From positions 3,810,001 through 3,874,000 of the forward strand of contig JAXBDG010000002.1 in NCBI GenBank assembly GCA_036320915.1: a stretch of 64,000 nucleotides of DNA, in the 5' to 3' direction. Under the pieces are notes generated by a model, which saw only the letters and a program-made list of their open reading frames with translations, was not told where the DNA came from and did not search any database. The stretch is from Linnemannia elongata. Lineage: Eukaryota > Mortierellomycota > Mortierellomycetes > Mortierellales > Mortierellaceae. Position numbers and translations under genes: made by a program. Positions within the stretch are counted from its first letter, which is position 1, and the number at the start of each line of letters is the position of its first letter. Shown here in pieces: positions 46,833 to 60,738 of this stretch.

Positions 46833-47747
46833 TCAGAAAGTAAACCGCTGGCGAAGTCCGGAGGCGGCAGTTGAGGAAGGCAATGAGGAGGAAGAAGACG
46901 GAGAAGTAGAAGAGGCAAGGGTAGGACGAGGGCGCTCGGCATAAAAAGTTGTCGCAGTGGTCATGTTCTGGTCGTCTAGGACGAAAGATCCTGCGGGGGT
47001 CCAGATAGGGCCAGTGCTGGATGTACTTGACGATGAAGACGAGGACATGATAGACGCAGAGGAAGGAGTCAAAGCCATGGGAAAGGGTCGAAGGGAAGAG
47101 GGAGAAGAACCAGAAGAGCTATATTCATCGTATGAGCCTAACCCCATTTCCTGGAGGAGATCAGTGATAAAGGCCGTTGTGGCGTCCAGAGAGTCCTCGT
47201 GTGTGAAAGATAGAGGAATAGAGGGTATGAGAGCAGGGGTTGGAGTTGAGGGGCGAAAAGGATTTGGGGAGGGAGAAGGTGGGAGTGGACCGACTTCAGG
47301 ACGAGTACACAGACGAAGACGGTATACGAGTTCCATAAGAAACTCCTTCAAATCAATCGACATGCCCTCCTGCTCCTCGCAACCTCTTTTCTCTGTGTCC
47401 ATGTTTGGGTAGATGCAGTAGTAGAAGAGCATCAGGATGGAGCTGACGGTGACGGTGGCACCAAGTAGGAATTGTTTGACCAGGAGTGTGCCGCTAGCCA
47501 TGGCGGACGCGACAGCGGGGGCGGAGGTAGCACTGGCCATGATTCCAGTGGTGGTTGCGACACCAGTAGTTCCGGCAGCTGCAGCAGCACCGGCTTGGAT
47601 GAAGGCTTGGATGACTGCTGCGGGGCCGGTGATGGAGATAAGGGTTGATCCGACGAGGATTAGGGCCACGCCTCCGGCGAAAAAGATGACCTTTTGGGTG
47701 AGGTTTTGTTTTGTGGTGGTTTTGGTTGCAAGAGCGGTGGAGATCAT
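46833..47747 (-). CDS. two-TM protein with Ser/Pro-rich tail, unknown
   Basis: This single-exon frame of 304 aa starts MISTALATK. Two hydrophobic regions are visible: residues about 20-55 (FFAGGVALILVGSTLISI, then an Ala/Gly-rich stretch) and about 87-112 (FLLGATVTVSSILMLFYYCIY). The long C-terminal part is rich in Ser, Pro and Thr, with an acidic patch (ITDLLQEMGLG). The frame is open further upstream to 48047, but that part looks like a T/C-rich leader, so I chose the internal ATG at 47747. No family is recognised. It is divergent from the cystathionine gamma-synthase gene. Confidence 0.65.
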   Translation of the reverse strand: MISTALATKTTTKQNLTQKVIFFAGGVALILVGSTLISITGPAAVIQAFIQAGAAAAAGTTGVATTTGIMASATSAPAVASAMASGTLLVKQFLLGATVTVSSILMLFYYCIYPNMDTEKRGCEEQEGMSIDLKEFLMELVYRLRLCTRPEVGPLPPSPSPNPFRPSTPTPALIPSIPLSFTHEDSLDATTAFITDLLQEMGLGSYDEYSSSGSSPSSLRPFPMALTPSSASIMSSSSSSSTSSTGPIWTPAGSFVLDDQNMTTATTFYAERPRPTLASSTSPSSSSSLPSSTAASGLRQRFTF

Positions 47748-48570
47748 TGTTTGGGAGTATGAGAAAGGAAGGAATGAGCGAAGGATGAGGGGATAAAGAA
47801 AGTGAGGATGTATCGGGAATGAGAGAGGCGAAGAGTTGTAGGTTGTGTTAGTTATGTTGGTTGTGTTGGTTGAAAAGAGGAGGAGGAGTACGAGGAAAGA
47901 GGAAAATGAGGGGTATAAAAAACCCGTTGGGAGAAGCAGAGTGGCGAAGACACAAAGAAAAAAGCAGGGTGGCAAAGAAGTGGACTGTGAGAAAAAATCG
48001 AAATGCATATTCGAACGTGAACGTGTTTTACAGTAGAAGCCAGTCACTCTCTGGGTGCAATCAGAGGACGATCAGCAGCCAATCACGCGATTTGGAGGTT
48101 CAAGTGAGTCAATTGGTTACTTTGTTGGTGTGTTCAAAGAGTGAATCGATACTGACTCGATTTCGGTGGGGTCTATCGATGGGATATGAACGATATATGT
48201 ATGAAACAACCCTTTAAGTCTCCCTACAGCCGTTGGTAGTTTTTCTCTTTCTTTTCTCATCTCCACAACAACACACTCCTCTCATTCTTCTCTTCATCAA
48301 TCCTCATCTTACTTCAGCCTTTTCCATTGCTTCTCCAACTCGCAATTACTTTCCGCCCTTGCAGGACCTGCATACATACCACCTAGACAATACCTACTAA
48401 AACACAACTACCCCATCACCGAACACTATTGTCCACAGCTACACCGACAACAGCAACCACAAAAGCAGCACCTCTATACCACTAATACCAACAACCAAGT
48501 CACCTTCGACTCACTCACAACCCGCTACCCGCCTCTACCAACAAACTTTCAACAAAAAGTTAATCAAAAG
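47748..48570. promoter_or_regulatory. divergent promoter region
   Basis: The 823-bp spacer between the two-TM protein (-) and the cystathionine gamma-synthase gene (+) is pyrimidine-rich toward each start codon in the respective reading direction (about 47760-47930 and 48220-48560). It has CA-rich sequence just before the plus-strand ATG. No gene is seen. Confidence 0.55.
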
Positions 48571-51106
48571 ATGACCTCAACTAGTCATATCACCCCTACT
48601 GCAGGAGTCCGCCCCGAACAAGCGCCTCTCGGATCCGCCGTCCCCAACGTTCCCCATGCGATCTCGGTTTCGTTGCCCACCTTCCGTGACAATGTCGATT
48701 ACGAGGAGGGTGCTCCCCGCGTTGTCAACGCCATGGTCTCGGGATACCCCCGTTTCTTTGTCAACTTGAAAGTCAAGGAGGTAATTTATTGTTCTGGTGT
48801 TGGTTGTTTATAGTTGTTGGTTGTTGGGGGAGATGGGAAGGAGTGAAGTGGGTTGGTGCAAGGTTATTGTTTGTCATTTTTGACATCTGAAAATGCCAAA
48901 AGAAAAAGAGCTGATCTGTTTGTTCTTTATGGTCGGATCGGAGCTTGGAGAATGTTGTGTTGGTGGCGACATTTCTGCTCTTGACGAATTGATTCTCGGC
49001 GATGGTTTCGATATGTTTTATGATGGGAACAATTCACATTGCATTACAACCTGTTCGTTATTTGTACCACCGCGATTTTTCTCACCTTTAACCGTTCTTC
49101 CTTTTCACAATCGCCTTTTTGCCTTTAGCTGATCGCAATCTGCGAGAAAAAGTACGGCAAGCCCACGGAGAACTGCTTCCTCTGGCCATCCCGACGCGTC
49201 GCCGAGCGCTGTCGTCACTTTGTCGAACGTTATTACGTTCCGACCATCTCGACCGATGACTCGACTCCCACGCCCCACACAGGAGGAGCTAGTGCAGGAG
49301 GAGTCAGGATTGTCGAGTTTACGATCCAGGCACCTTCGTCCGAGTTGAAGCCCGGCGGGCTCAAGCAGGTCAAGGTCTTTGCGACCTTCTTCCCCAAGGA
49401 AGCCTTCTCAATCGCCAAGCAGTTCTGGCAGCACGCTGGAGACATTGTCACCTCCCGCCTGGCTACTTTCTGTCTTCGTTGGTTGAGCCTTAACAAGGCC
49501 GAGGAAGAGCAACAGGAGGCCGCTATGGCTGCTGTTTTGGCTGCTTCCAAGAGTGCAATCCGTATGCCTCGCGGTAACCGCCACTACGCTGCTACTAAGC
49601 CTGCTTCGACCACGTCGTCGAACGGATCACCTACTCTGCCCTCGGGAGATCTCACCAACGGCGTTGCATCGATTCAATTGCAGGGTGAGAAGAAAGCAGG
49701 CCTGGATGTGGATGAGGAAGACCGACTTGTTGAGGAGGAGGCTGACGGAATCGACAGTCGAGACTATGAGGTCTATGTTGAGGAGCGCTATGGACGTAAC
49801 TTGGACCTATCTTTTGCTCCCAAGGCCAAGGTGGCTCTTCGTCGTCGTATTGCGACACAGGTGGCTCACCATGCCGGATCGGGTTATGTGACTGAGGATG
49901 ATGTGTACCTCTACCCTACGGGCATGTCAGCGATCTACAACGCTCATCGTATCGCCATGACCCTGTTCCCCACCCGTAAGTCGATCTGTTTCGGTTTCCC
50001 CTACACGGATTCATTGAAGGTCCTCCAGAAATTTGGACCAGGTTGTTACTTTTATGGTAACGGCGAGGACTCTGACATTGATGCCTTGGAGAAGGAGATT
50101 CTCGAAAAGACTTTGGGTGAGGGTGTTGCGGAGGAGGACAAGATCTTGGCGGTCTTCTGCGAGTTCCCTTCGAACCCTTTGCTCAAGTCATCGAATTTGG
50201 TCCGCCTGGGTCAGTTGGCGGACAAGTATGGGTTCATGATCATTGTCGATGAGACTTTGGGCAACTTTGTCAATGTCCGCATCCTCGAGTATGCCGACAT
50301 CGTCGTCTCATCCCTCTCCAAGATCTTTAGCGGTGATAGCAACGTCATGGGCGGCAGGTACGCTTCTGAACCTATTCAGTCTTTGTCAAGGGTGTTTTCT
50401 TGATTGTCTGTGTGTATGGATGCATGTGCCAACTCGATAATTAATTCATTGTCATTTTCTTCGCTTTTAAATAGTTTGGTATTGAACCCGCAGAGACAGT
50501 TCTACAAGGGATTGAAGGATGCGATGAGCCGTGAATACGAGGACTTGATGTGGGTCGAGGACGCCATCTTCATGGAGCGCAACTCTCGTACCTTCCAAGC
50601 CCGTATTGCTCGCATTGACGAGAACACCGAGGCCCTCTGCGACTTCTTGCGCGCCCATCCCAAAGGTAACATTTAGTCTCTCACATGTCTTTTTCCGCTC
50701 AGAAGCGATACCCCTTTTTTGAAATCAATTGCTAACCATGAACAATGTCTTGCTTTATGCACGAATAGTCAAGGATGTGTACTACCCTAAGTATGTGACA
50801 ACCGCCAACTATCTTACCCACAAGGTCGAGGGGGCTGGGTATGGAGGACTGTTCTCGATCGTGTTCAAGGCTGGCGAGGGTGCTATCCCATTCTATGATG
50901 CTCTGCCCTTCTACAAAGGTCCCTCTCTGGGCACCAACTTCACTTTGGCTTGCCCCTACACGATCTTGGCACATTACTATGAACTTGATTGGGCGGCTCA
51001 GTTCGGGATTGATCGTAACTTGATTCGTGTTGCTGTCGGGCTGGAGGACAAGGATGTTTTGTTGCAGGGTTTCCAAGAGGCCCTTGACGCCATCCCTGAG
51101 GTCTAG
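48571..51106 (+). CDS. STR2: cystathionine gamma-synthase (Str2 type)
   Basis: This is a PLP-dependent trans-sulfuration enzyme that joins an activated homoserine ester and cysteine to give cystathionine, in methionine/cysteine metabolism. The four exons, 48571-48780, 49129-50357, 50475-50665 and 50769-51106 (1968 nt), encode 655 aa, close to yeast Str2. The N-terminal region of about 200 residues is specific to this fungal group. The PLP domain follows, with YPTGMSAIYNAH, then FCEFPSNPLL, IIVDETLGNF, and the PLP-binding Lys468 in SLSKIFSGDSNVMGG. The C-terminal domain ends VGLEDKDVLLQGFQEAL. The first 70 residues, including the PRVVNAMVSGYPRFF segment, are in a separate exon behind a 348-bp intron. 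It could be a paralogue of Str2 rather than the direct orthologue. Confidence 0.92.
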
Positions 51107-51675
51107 GGGATGACAGTATCTTGATAGTTGCGGTATCGAGACCGTCTAATCTTTTCTTTTCGCACTCTTGATTCTTTTGGTGGCCAATTCGCTCTTCGTG
51201 GGTGTATGCGATGAAGAGCAATAAAAGAAAAAGTAGCGAACAGAAATGGAAGTGTTGCGATTGTGTATGAGTGCGTTATCTCTGTTTGCGTTATGCGCTC
51301 ATGCGAAATCGCTTTGACAAATGTGATCGGCCTGTGAAGGGAGGGAAGGGGGGGTGGCTTTTTGGAGCGGATCGAAAATGAATCAATTGAGCCGTCCGTA
51401 ACGCCGTTACTCATCATTATCGATGCCTTCCTTCACCCAGGAGAAACCGATAGAAAAAACTCTCTTTTGCCTCTGACAGAACTACTTTTTTTTTTTTTTT
51501 TTTTTTTACTTTTTCGTTTTGTCATCACACCTCTTACGCCTCTTTACACTTTAAAAAACGGGAAAGCCTTCCCTTTCTTCTCTTTTTCCTCTTTTTCTTT
51601 CCTGTTTCCCCCATCAACAACCATCAACACTCCCCACTCTCGCCACCACCAACAACCACAACAGCATAGGACAGA
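51107..51675. promoter_or_regulatory. intergenic region upstream of riboflavin kinase
   Basis: This is the 3' flank of the cystathionine gamma-synthase gene and the promoter of riboflavin kinase. It contains a T20 run near 51487-51507 and a C/T-rich then CA-rich leader ending at the ATG. No other gene is seen. Confidence 0.55.
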
Positions 51676-52805
51676 ATGACTACATCACACAACACCGACA
51701 ACTGCGCTGCCTCTGCAGAAGTCCCACCAGCAGCACCCATCAGGACTTCGACCTCAGCGTCAACCCGGGCAAAGATTGCAGGTGGACCTACTCCCGAGTT
51801 GCCTTACCCCATCAAGATGAACGGCACCGTCATCAAGGGCTTTGGACGTGGAAGCAAGGACCTCGGTATTCCCACTGGTACGCTTCCTTGAGGTTATTTT
51901 TTTTCACTCTTGTTGAACCCTTTCTTTGGTTTCTGGTTTATGGTTGTAGCTTGTACTTCTACCTCGGAAAAAAAAAATATTGACTATGTCTCGCCTTTTG
52001 TCCGTATCTTGTTGTTTTACGCATATATTAGCTAACTTGCCAGAGGAAGCAATCGCCGCACAGGAAGACAAGTTGGTCACAGGGATCTACTACGGCTGGG
52101 CTCAAGTCGTCGTCCGGACAGCACCCGAATCCCACACCGCCATCACCCATGATACCCCATCTTCAACCCTTCCCTCAACAACAGGAATCAACGAAGTCGC
52201 CCGCTCAGCATCATCCTCAAGCTCATCATTAGCGACTTCCTGCCCAGCAACTGTCTACCCAATGGTGATGTCCCTCGGCTGGAACCCATTCTACAAGAAC
52301 GAGAAAAAGTCGGCCGAGGTTCATATCATGCATAACTTTCACCGGGACTTTTATGGCGATGAGTTGAGGGTCGTTGTGTTGGGTTATATCCGGCCCGAGC
52401 TTGACTATACTACCCTTGGTAAGTTCTTTGCTTTTGTTTGTTCGTTTGTTGCGAGAGCCTTATTTCTGGGATGAGTGAACGGGAAAGTCCTTTAGAGTGC
52501 AATTGATTTTGTGTATTATCTTCTTTACGCCGCCATCCACTGGAGACGAATGCGCAAAGCGCAGACAGGATGAGGAGGAGTGTGAATAATGCAGGATGAG
52601 ACCCTTATTTCCCATGTGTTTTGTTTGTAATAGTTATCATCCGGTTGCTGACCTTCCTTTCCTTCCCACGTTATTGTTATGTTATCGAAATCTTATAGAG
52701 GCATTGATCGAAGATATCAATATCGACATCGAGGTCGCACACCGGTCTTTGGAGCGTCCTGCCTATGCTGCTTTCAAGGAGGATCCTCTCTTCTTGCAGC
52801 TGTAA
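51676..52805 (+). CDS. FMN1: riboflavin kinase
   Basis: This enzyme phosphorylates riboflavin with ATP to FMN, the first step toward flavin cofactors. The three exons, 51676-51877, 52032-52418 and 52699-52805 (696 nt), encode 231 aa. After a poorly ordered N-terminus come the family motifs: [15 protein letters not shown] (phosphate-binding region), [29 protein letters not shown], and [17 protein letters not shown] with the catalytic Glu in YGDEL. The C-terminal helix is [20 protein letters not shown]. An insertion of about 45 Ser/Thr-rich residues sits between GWAQV and the YPMVMSLGW strand. No FAD synthetase domain is fused, as usual for eukaryotic monofunctional enzymes. Confidence 0.94.
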
Positions 52806-53264
52806 ACAGGCGATTGATTACACTGACACACCCATCAAAAGTCAACCAACAAAATCGCGGCGGCGACAGCGGCAATAGACGATTGGAGTACAGAGTCCGA
52901 CAATGCAGGCAACGCATATACATAATAGATACGAGGCGCGGCGCATGCTATAATAAACAACCCCAGATTTCACAACAGACACCTCAGGATCGGGTACCTG
53001 TGGGGTTTGGCTAGATCGAGAATGAGTTTTGTGCGTGCTTGACACAAACAAATGGGACCAGGATTGCAATCAAGCCTCATTCGATTATTTTTTTTGGACT
53101 TTTTGATTCTCTAAGGCCCAGCAGGAAGTTGCCGCAGGCCCAGGAAGTTGTCGCATGTTTTTTTAACTTTTTTTTATTCTTCTCTACTCAGAGGAGCTGA
53201 ACAATGTGAAATCTCCTTCTCATTGGGCGCGCTAAAAATCAGTGAATCGATCGATCACCCTATC
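52806..53264. other. short intergenic region between convergent genes
   Basis: This 459-bp spacer lies between the riboflavin kinase stop and the RasGEF stop. A short direct repeat (aggcccagcaggaagttgc / aggcccaggaagttgtcgc) lies at about 53114-53155. Nothing else is seen. Confidence 0.5.
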
Positions 53265-56200
53265 TCACCACCGAGCAGGCTCGCACATCCGACTGAGTCC
53301 CATCAAATATTCCTCCTCACCTTGCACAGCACGGATCACCATATCCGACCCAACACCACTCCCCACACCGCTCCCAACCAACGACCCATGGATACTTCCA
53401 TTATTCGAAACACCATCGCCTCCAGAGGACTTCCAGAGACCGTTGGACTTTGGCCCATGAGCGCGGTTGATGAACTCAACTTGAATCACACGTTGGTGGA
53501 CGCCGTACAATCCTGAGGCCTTGACAAGGCGGCGCTCGACGATTTCTGAGATATGGTCCAATGCACCCTTAGAACTATCCGGCGCTGGTCCACCTCCATT
53601 ACTAGAACCATTCAGGAACCCGTGATTGCTACCAGACTTGCCACTGAGAAGGGACAATCCACCATTCCCATTCATAGACTCGGTCTCACCATAGAGGGAA
53701 GGAGAGGAAGGACGGAACACGCGTGCCTGGCAGATGAGTTGGTGTTCGAAGGAATAGTCGACGGATTTTGCCATATCGACTGCGTTCTCGACGTATTGGG
53801 TCAGGCGACGGAATTTGTCAAAGTTAACTAATGGCGCTCCGGTGTTGTTGGATTTTGGAGGCGTGAGAGTGGTTGTAGAAGGTGATGTCGCGGATATTGG
53901 GGTAGTAGAGCCAGAGGTTGGGATGGGGGCAGAAGTAGGGTCTGACTGAGCTTGAGGTGAGAGGTTTGCCTTGGACGCAATCATTGTTGGGTTGCCGTCC
54001 AGAATGAATGTGATATCTTTCAGCAGAATGGCTATTAAAATAATAAAAACAACAACATAAAGTTTGTCAGTCATTTGTGTTTGTTTGCTTCTCAATAAGA
54101 AAAGATGACAAAAAAAAAAGAAAGAAAGAAAGAAAGAAAGAAAGGAAACATACGCAGGAAGGGAATAGTAGGAGCTTCAGCTTCCGCAACCGCCTGTCGA
54201 TAACACCGCATATTCCCCGAAGGGTCCATCAAGGCCTCCAAATTCTTCAACGTCTCCATATCTTTTGAAGAAACCAACTTCCAGGACGAGTTGAGGCGAC
54301 GGACGGGTTTGGAGGTCAAGGCCGAGACGATGAACATAGATGTGTGGAGGTTGTTCAATTGGCGGCAGATCTTGGCCACTTCAATGAACTTTTTGATGAG
54401 TTGTTTTCGGGTCTTGGATCCGGCTGTGCTCACGATCTCATGTGCCACCCAGTAGCTAAGCTATTAGTAGGGAATGAATGAAACACGTAGACATCGTTAG
54501 CACATTCAACAAAAACAAGGACTAGATCTAAGACAGAGCCATAGAGCAAAGAGAGATACATACCATGTTGGCGCGTCGAGTAAAGGCTTCAATAGCTCCA
54601 TCCTCCGCACCATCAATGTCAACAACGCTCAGTCCGGAGGGCGATTTCGGCTCATCCTCCTCATCAACCCCTCCATTCCTACGACTCTGCTTATTATCAG
54701 CCGCCTGGCGCCTCTTCCACCATCCAGACATTAACTCAAACACCGTAATACTTCTAAAAGCCTTCATATCCGCCAATGTCAGGTATCTCGCCAGATCCTG
54801 TCCGTTAAGTTGCAAAATGGGAGAGGATGGCGCCAATTCTGGGGTCGGCCCGTATTCGATCATTTGTTCTAAGGGGAATTGGGGGACGGGGTCTAGGGCG
54901 GAGGATGCAGGGTTGGATAGTTGGCCAGGAAGAGGGGGGTTCTGGGATCGAGAGAGAGATATCTTTCGGGTCCGGGATCTCTGTAGGCAGAACCGACCTT
55001 GCTCCATGATCACACTGCAGTTCTTGATCGGCGACAGGCTCTGTTTTGAACGGAAGGTCAGAAAAAAGTGTCAACGCAATGCAAAGCTAACCCAATACAT
55101 GGCCATTGAACCCTAAGCAGTTTGTACCGTACCTTGATGGAGATGTTCTTCTCGATACACTCGGCTTCCATAACAAACCCTGCCTGCCGAACATCCACCT
55201 CCAGAAACTTTCTCAGTGTCTTGAGAAGGTTCACGTTGAGTTCAAAGTCCTCATACTGGATCAGGATCCATCGCATCAGCACGCACAGGATCCTATCGTA
55301 CACACACACACATTTAAAAAAGATATATCGTCAGTTATTAAATTCAACCATTGAAACCTATTTGAGGTTACGAAAAAAAGCAGTGGACCTTTTAAGAGAA
55401 GCAGAGATGAGACTTACTTGACTTGAATGACGGTTTGCCATTTTTCAAAGTAGAGGATCTCGCCTTGACGAGGCTGGATATGGAACCGGGCGATCAGGCG
55501 ATCCAAGAGATCCTCGGAATCGATAAAGAATGAGTGTGACAGCAGAAAGCAGCTCACATACTCCGCATCTACTCGAAATGAAGGGAATTGGAAACTGTTA
55601 GAATCATTTTTTATACTTGCAGCAGCGTTTGTCGAAATGAAATAGTACTCTGATTCTTTACCTTGAGCGTTCTCGTCAGCAAGTCGCTCAATGAGCTTCT
55701 CAAGCAAACCAGCAACGACCTGCAAGTGGCCTTCAAACATCTCCATCACAAGGACATCTGTGCCATTCTCACAGATATGTAACACGCGCGGGGAAGTCGT
55801 GCTCTGATGTGCGTTTGGGTGATTCAGCGCCCAGTTGTTGTTGTTGTTCTGAACAGCTAATAGGTTGATGAGAAAAAGAAATAATTGTACGTGTTACTGA
55901 AGTGTTCGAGCGAACGTTATCATGGGAGATGAAAATAAAAGATAAATAAAGATGAAAGATAATCAGAGGCCACTTACGTTGTCCTTTGGCGTAGGCGCGC
56001 ATGTGAGAGTACTGGTTCAATCGCTTGACGTCCAAGTTGAGGATCTCCCATCTAAATATATGCGGATCAAATTATTACGGTTAGCTATTGTGCTTAAAGT
56101 AGTTAAATAAGGATGGCGAAAGCCTTTTAACAAGAAAAACTTACGCTTTCTTCATGTCACCGAAGCGGGGGCCAATCACCGGCTTACGAGCAGGATCAAT

Positions 56201-59200
56201 AGGAATGCGGCTCTCCAAGGATCCAGGCTCCCTATAATTATTACTGGTGTTCTCTGCATGAGGTCCTGAGATAGTCGCTTTACCCATCGTCGCCACATAA
56301 GCATTGTGACGAGAGGCAGCAATACTGTGGTGAATATTGCTCTCAGATGACATCTTCTTGTAAGTGGGTCGTGGTGGTCGAGGTTTGATACTCAACGTGT
56401 CAGATTCCATGAACATGACTGGGCCAGTAGCAGAAGCGGGAGCGTTAGGTCTCGGTGCCTGAGCCTGAATCTGAGCCTCAGTAGCCTCAATTTGATCCTG
56501 ATCCTGGTTCTGTCGAGGGTGAGGAGCACTATGAGGAGCACTCTTGGGCTTGGAGTTCTCGTCGACGGTCGGCATCATGTGGAAAGAGTTCCTGTTAGAC
56601 GAAACCTGCTGCTGAGGTTGTTGTTCTTGATGTGGCTGCGAGTTGGTGGTCGACTGACTCTTCTGAGACGAGACGCTCTGTCGTCGACTAAGGGCATCTG
56701 CTAAGGCACGTTCAGCCCCCAGGATCAAAGGACTCGAGTGCCGCCTGTTGTTGTTGCCCATCATCGTCGTCCATCGCTCCGACTCACCCTGAGAAAGCGC
56801 CGATCCCAAGCCTGGTCGACTTTCCTGTCTAGAAGGTGCTGTAGACGAAGATGCCGCGTTTCCATCTCTCGAAAAGAAGGGGATCATGAACTCGAAAGAC
56901 GTCACACGAACAGACGCCTGCGAAGAACTCGACTCCAACCCAAACGTCGACCGGAAATCCCGACCATTCGGCGTGGAGGGCGAGGAAGTATCAATGGCGC
57001 CGCCTGAAGACCAAACAGGAGACTCCTGTCTCATCGACTGCCAGCCCTTCTCCAGTGCATCATTATAACTCCGGCGCCTCCAGAACGATCCCGGAAAGTT
57101 GTCACGGCTACTACGAGGACTATTGTTACTCCCATTGCTGCTGCTGCCGTTAGTAGATGAGATGGTGTTGGATCTAGAAAGCTGGTGATCCCACTGCTCA
57201 TCTTCGGGCATCTTGACAGAGTACCGGTTTCTGTCATTTCCCATCCGGATACTAGTCTGGCGCGTGAAAGGCGAGTCTAAGATCAAGGGAGAACTCTGGA
57301 GAGGAGAGATGCTCCTAGAAGCGAGGTATGAACTGCACCTGTGGGTTGATTTCGGCTTGAAGATAGAAGAATCATACCCAATAGAGTTCTCGAATGTTTC
57401 GCCTCGAGAGGATGCTTCTGGGTTCGGCGACGGTGGCATGGGTGGGAGTGAGTTTGGAGGTCGTGGGGGTCGAGCACGGTAGTTGTTCCGAGAGGGTGTC
57501 TGCGATTCTCCTGACGACGAGTAGATCGAGTAAGGTCTTGAGGCAATAGGAAGCGGTGCCGAAATACTAACTCCAGTAAACGTGGGTGCCTATTTGATGG
57601 GACAGAAAAGTGTCAAAACGGCTGCACTAGTTACCCGTGAAATATTTTCCACCAAAGATCAACTTCAAAAGTTACCTGGATGCTCTTTCGTCGGAAGAGA
57701 AGCGACTGTCGCTTTTCCTTGGCGCCAGTCTGGGTGGGCGATGTAGGCTGAAGGGAAGATGCCATGGCCACAGCGCCAGTACCTTTCGAAGAATGCCCTG
57801 TCAATTCCGTCGACTCTCCAAGGGACTCGAGAGACTTTCTTGTGGGCGAAGCCACATTGTTGGGCGAATCCATGTGAAGTCTTGTAGCGATGGTGTTGAC
57901 AGTATGTTCAGAGCCCATACTCCTCGACATGGCCATACTGGTGCCACCCACAAAACCACCACCAGGACTACTAGACGCAATCGGGATCGACGACGAGGAT
58001 GTGCTGAAGGGCGAGGTAGGATGAACCGAAGTCGTCGGACTCATACCGTCATCTGAGAAACCCAATCGAGTCGACCCAGGCCAGTATTGGTCAGGCAATC
58101 CAGAAGAGTCTTTTGAACTGAGTCGACGATGGCGGCCATAAAACTTTTCCGACCTGATCCCAGGACTATCAGGCGGGGATAGCGACCGCGCAAAGCTGTC
58201 CTCATCCGCTACGTACGAGCTCCCATACTCAGTCCCAACCCATTCCTCAGAGAAGTACTCTCCATCCGAATATGAGTCCCAATTGAACCCTTCGTTTGTG
58301 CCATCGCCCAAAGGAGGAAAGACAGCTAGCAACGAGGTAGTCGACCGCTTGGCGAAATCCGTAAACGACCGCCGCACCTTCTCCGTCATTGTCTTAAACC
58401 GATTCTTGCGCTTGAGCTTGCGCATCAATGTTGGGTCGAGATGTTTGACTGGGATAGGGTCATCCGCAATAAAATCGACGACTGAAGCTAAATTGTCAAC
58501 AGGGGATCCGTTGTTGTGATACAACTCGTCGTGGTTGCCCTCCTGACTCTTCCTCTGCGTCTTGATGGTGCTGACCAGTTGCTGGATACCTGAGACACAT
58601 TCCAGAAACTCGCCCAACACTGTAACCAATCCGTTCGCATGGAAGAGGAGTCTCGAATACAAGCTCTACAGAGAGTACATAATAAAAAAAATATATGAAG
58701 TTAGAGGACTGCACTGAAATAATACAGTATCGAAACCCCAACAAAAAAAAACAAAGGGAGCTGGTTACCTTTTTGATGAGTTCATCTTTCTCAATGGCAT
58801 CTTCCTCCGAGTCATCAGCATCAAAGTCCGAGTAGTTCTGAACACGTCCAAATTCAACCAGGTCCCGGATCTTGCGGATACACGACAAGATCACATCCGT
58901 CTCCTCCCAGACACGGCCCACAATGATTTGATAACGTTCTAGAGCATTAGTGGCGCCAAGGGTGACAAAAGAGGTCGTGCTCGAGCCATCATCCGCGTCT
59001 GACACAGAATCCTCTTCCTCCTCTCTACCCGCCTCCTGTTCCCAACGCGTTAACAGTTCCAAGATCATGTCGTCGTCGAATCTCAGCACCTTTTCGTTCT
59101 GTTGCTCACATAACGCTCGGATCGATCCAGTGAACGTGTTGGCAAGCGAGAGCAACTTGGAGACCAAAATCTTGTTGCTCTCAGCCATACCAGGCGCAGT

Positions 59201-60707
59201 GGACAGTGTCTCAGCTGTCAAAGACGGGCCAGTGGAAGATGGAGAGGCTGCAGCGGCTGCTGCAGCAGCGATAGTGCTAAGCGAAGGTTCGCCTAAAAAC
59301 GCACCGCTGGTGGGAGATCGGAGGGTGGGCTGAGCAATATCCATAAGAGGGGGTTCAGACGGTTGAAGCATGCTGGTCGCAATCTGATACCTCGTGGCGC
59401 TGATGGTCGACGTCGAATTAGAGGAGGTGGTCCGAGCGCGAGTGTGGACAGGCGCTGTCGCTGTGGTCACAGAGTTAGTGGTTGATCCTCCGCTTGATTT
59501 CGTCGGAGCACTTCCGATGAGTGAGGGCGAAGGAGGATGGAAGGAATGCTGGATAGGTGGTGCAGATAATGGGTGAGGAGGCGACAAGGGGGAGATGATA
59601 CTACCGGTGGCAGCAGAAAAGTCCATCGACATGGGCATTATCCGGGGATGAGGGGAATATGATGCTGCGGGGTAAGATAAACCCACGGGACTTGATTTGG
59701 GTATCCGCGCATTCTCGATTATAGGCGGCACCATCTGGAGTATTCCCGTAAGGGATTCTTCCAAGAGGAGGTATTGGTTCTACGGTTTCGCGATAAGAAC
59801 AAATGGTAAGAAAGAAGGAAAGAAATCGAACGCAAGGGTATTGTCGGCATCGGGAGTTGGTTCTGGGAAAATAAGGGAGGGGGGAGGCGAGTTGGGGGCA
59901 ATTATTGGACAGGGAAAAATGATGGAAAGGACGGGAACCCAGGGGGTAAAAAAGGTTGGACTGGTTGTCAACTGTGGGCCCGAGTGCGATAGAAAAGACG
60001 AGGAGACATGGGAGCAAAGAAAAAAAAAAGAGAGAGAGAGAAATAGTATTCAGGGGTAAACCAATTGGATGGCTCTCTGCAGCAGCAGTGGCCAACTTCT
60101 GTGTGTGAATGTGTGCAGGTCTGTATTGTGCCCTAACGATGAACCGTTGCTAGTGCAGATAGAATGGGCGGTGAATGGAGAAGGGAGAACAGGGATGAAA
60201 AGGTGGCGGAAAAAAAGAGGAAGGGTGAGGGTATAACAGGACATGAAGGAGAAATAAGGGAGGTGGGCTGGGAAGAAATACAAAAAAAAAAAAAAGGGAG
60301 CGAGTGAAGTGAAATTGAAGGAGGGGGGGGGGGTGTGGAGTTGGAGAAAAACGAAAACAACAAAATATAATCGAGCCACAACTGATCACAAAAAAAAAAG
60401 ACCAGAAGAAGTTACCTTGGGATCGCGCTTCGTTCTGCTGTACTCCTCTTGACTGGGGTCCATCCAGAGACGACGGATGCGGGTCTTGATTGCCCGGGCG
60501 TCGCGTGAGAGGTTGGCTCGAGTGGTTGCCTTTTTGTCGCCCTTTGTCCGTGATGTAGTAATAGACGCAGTGGCAGAGTTAGGAGTAGGGGCGTCCGAGA
60601 GAGACGAGGTCACACCCCGGCCATGGCCATGCAGGGGAGTGTGTCGAGATTGCTGATCGAGTAAGTGAGACGACGAATCGTTACCCAATGCTGCTATCAC
60701 AGCGCCG

Positions 60708-60738
<31 letters not shown>

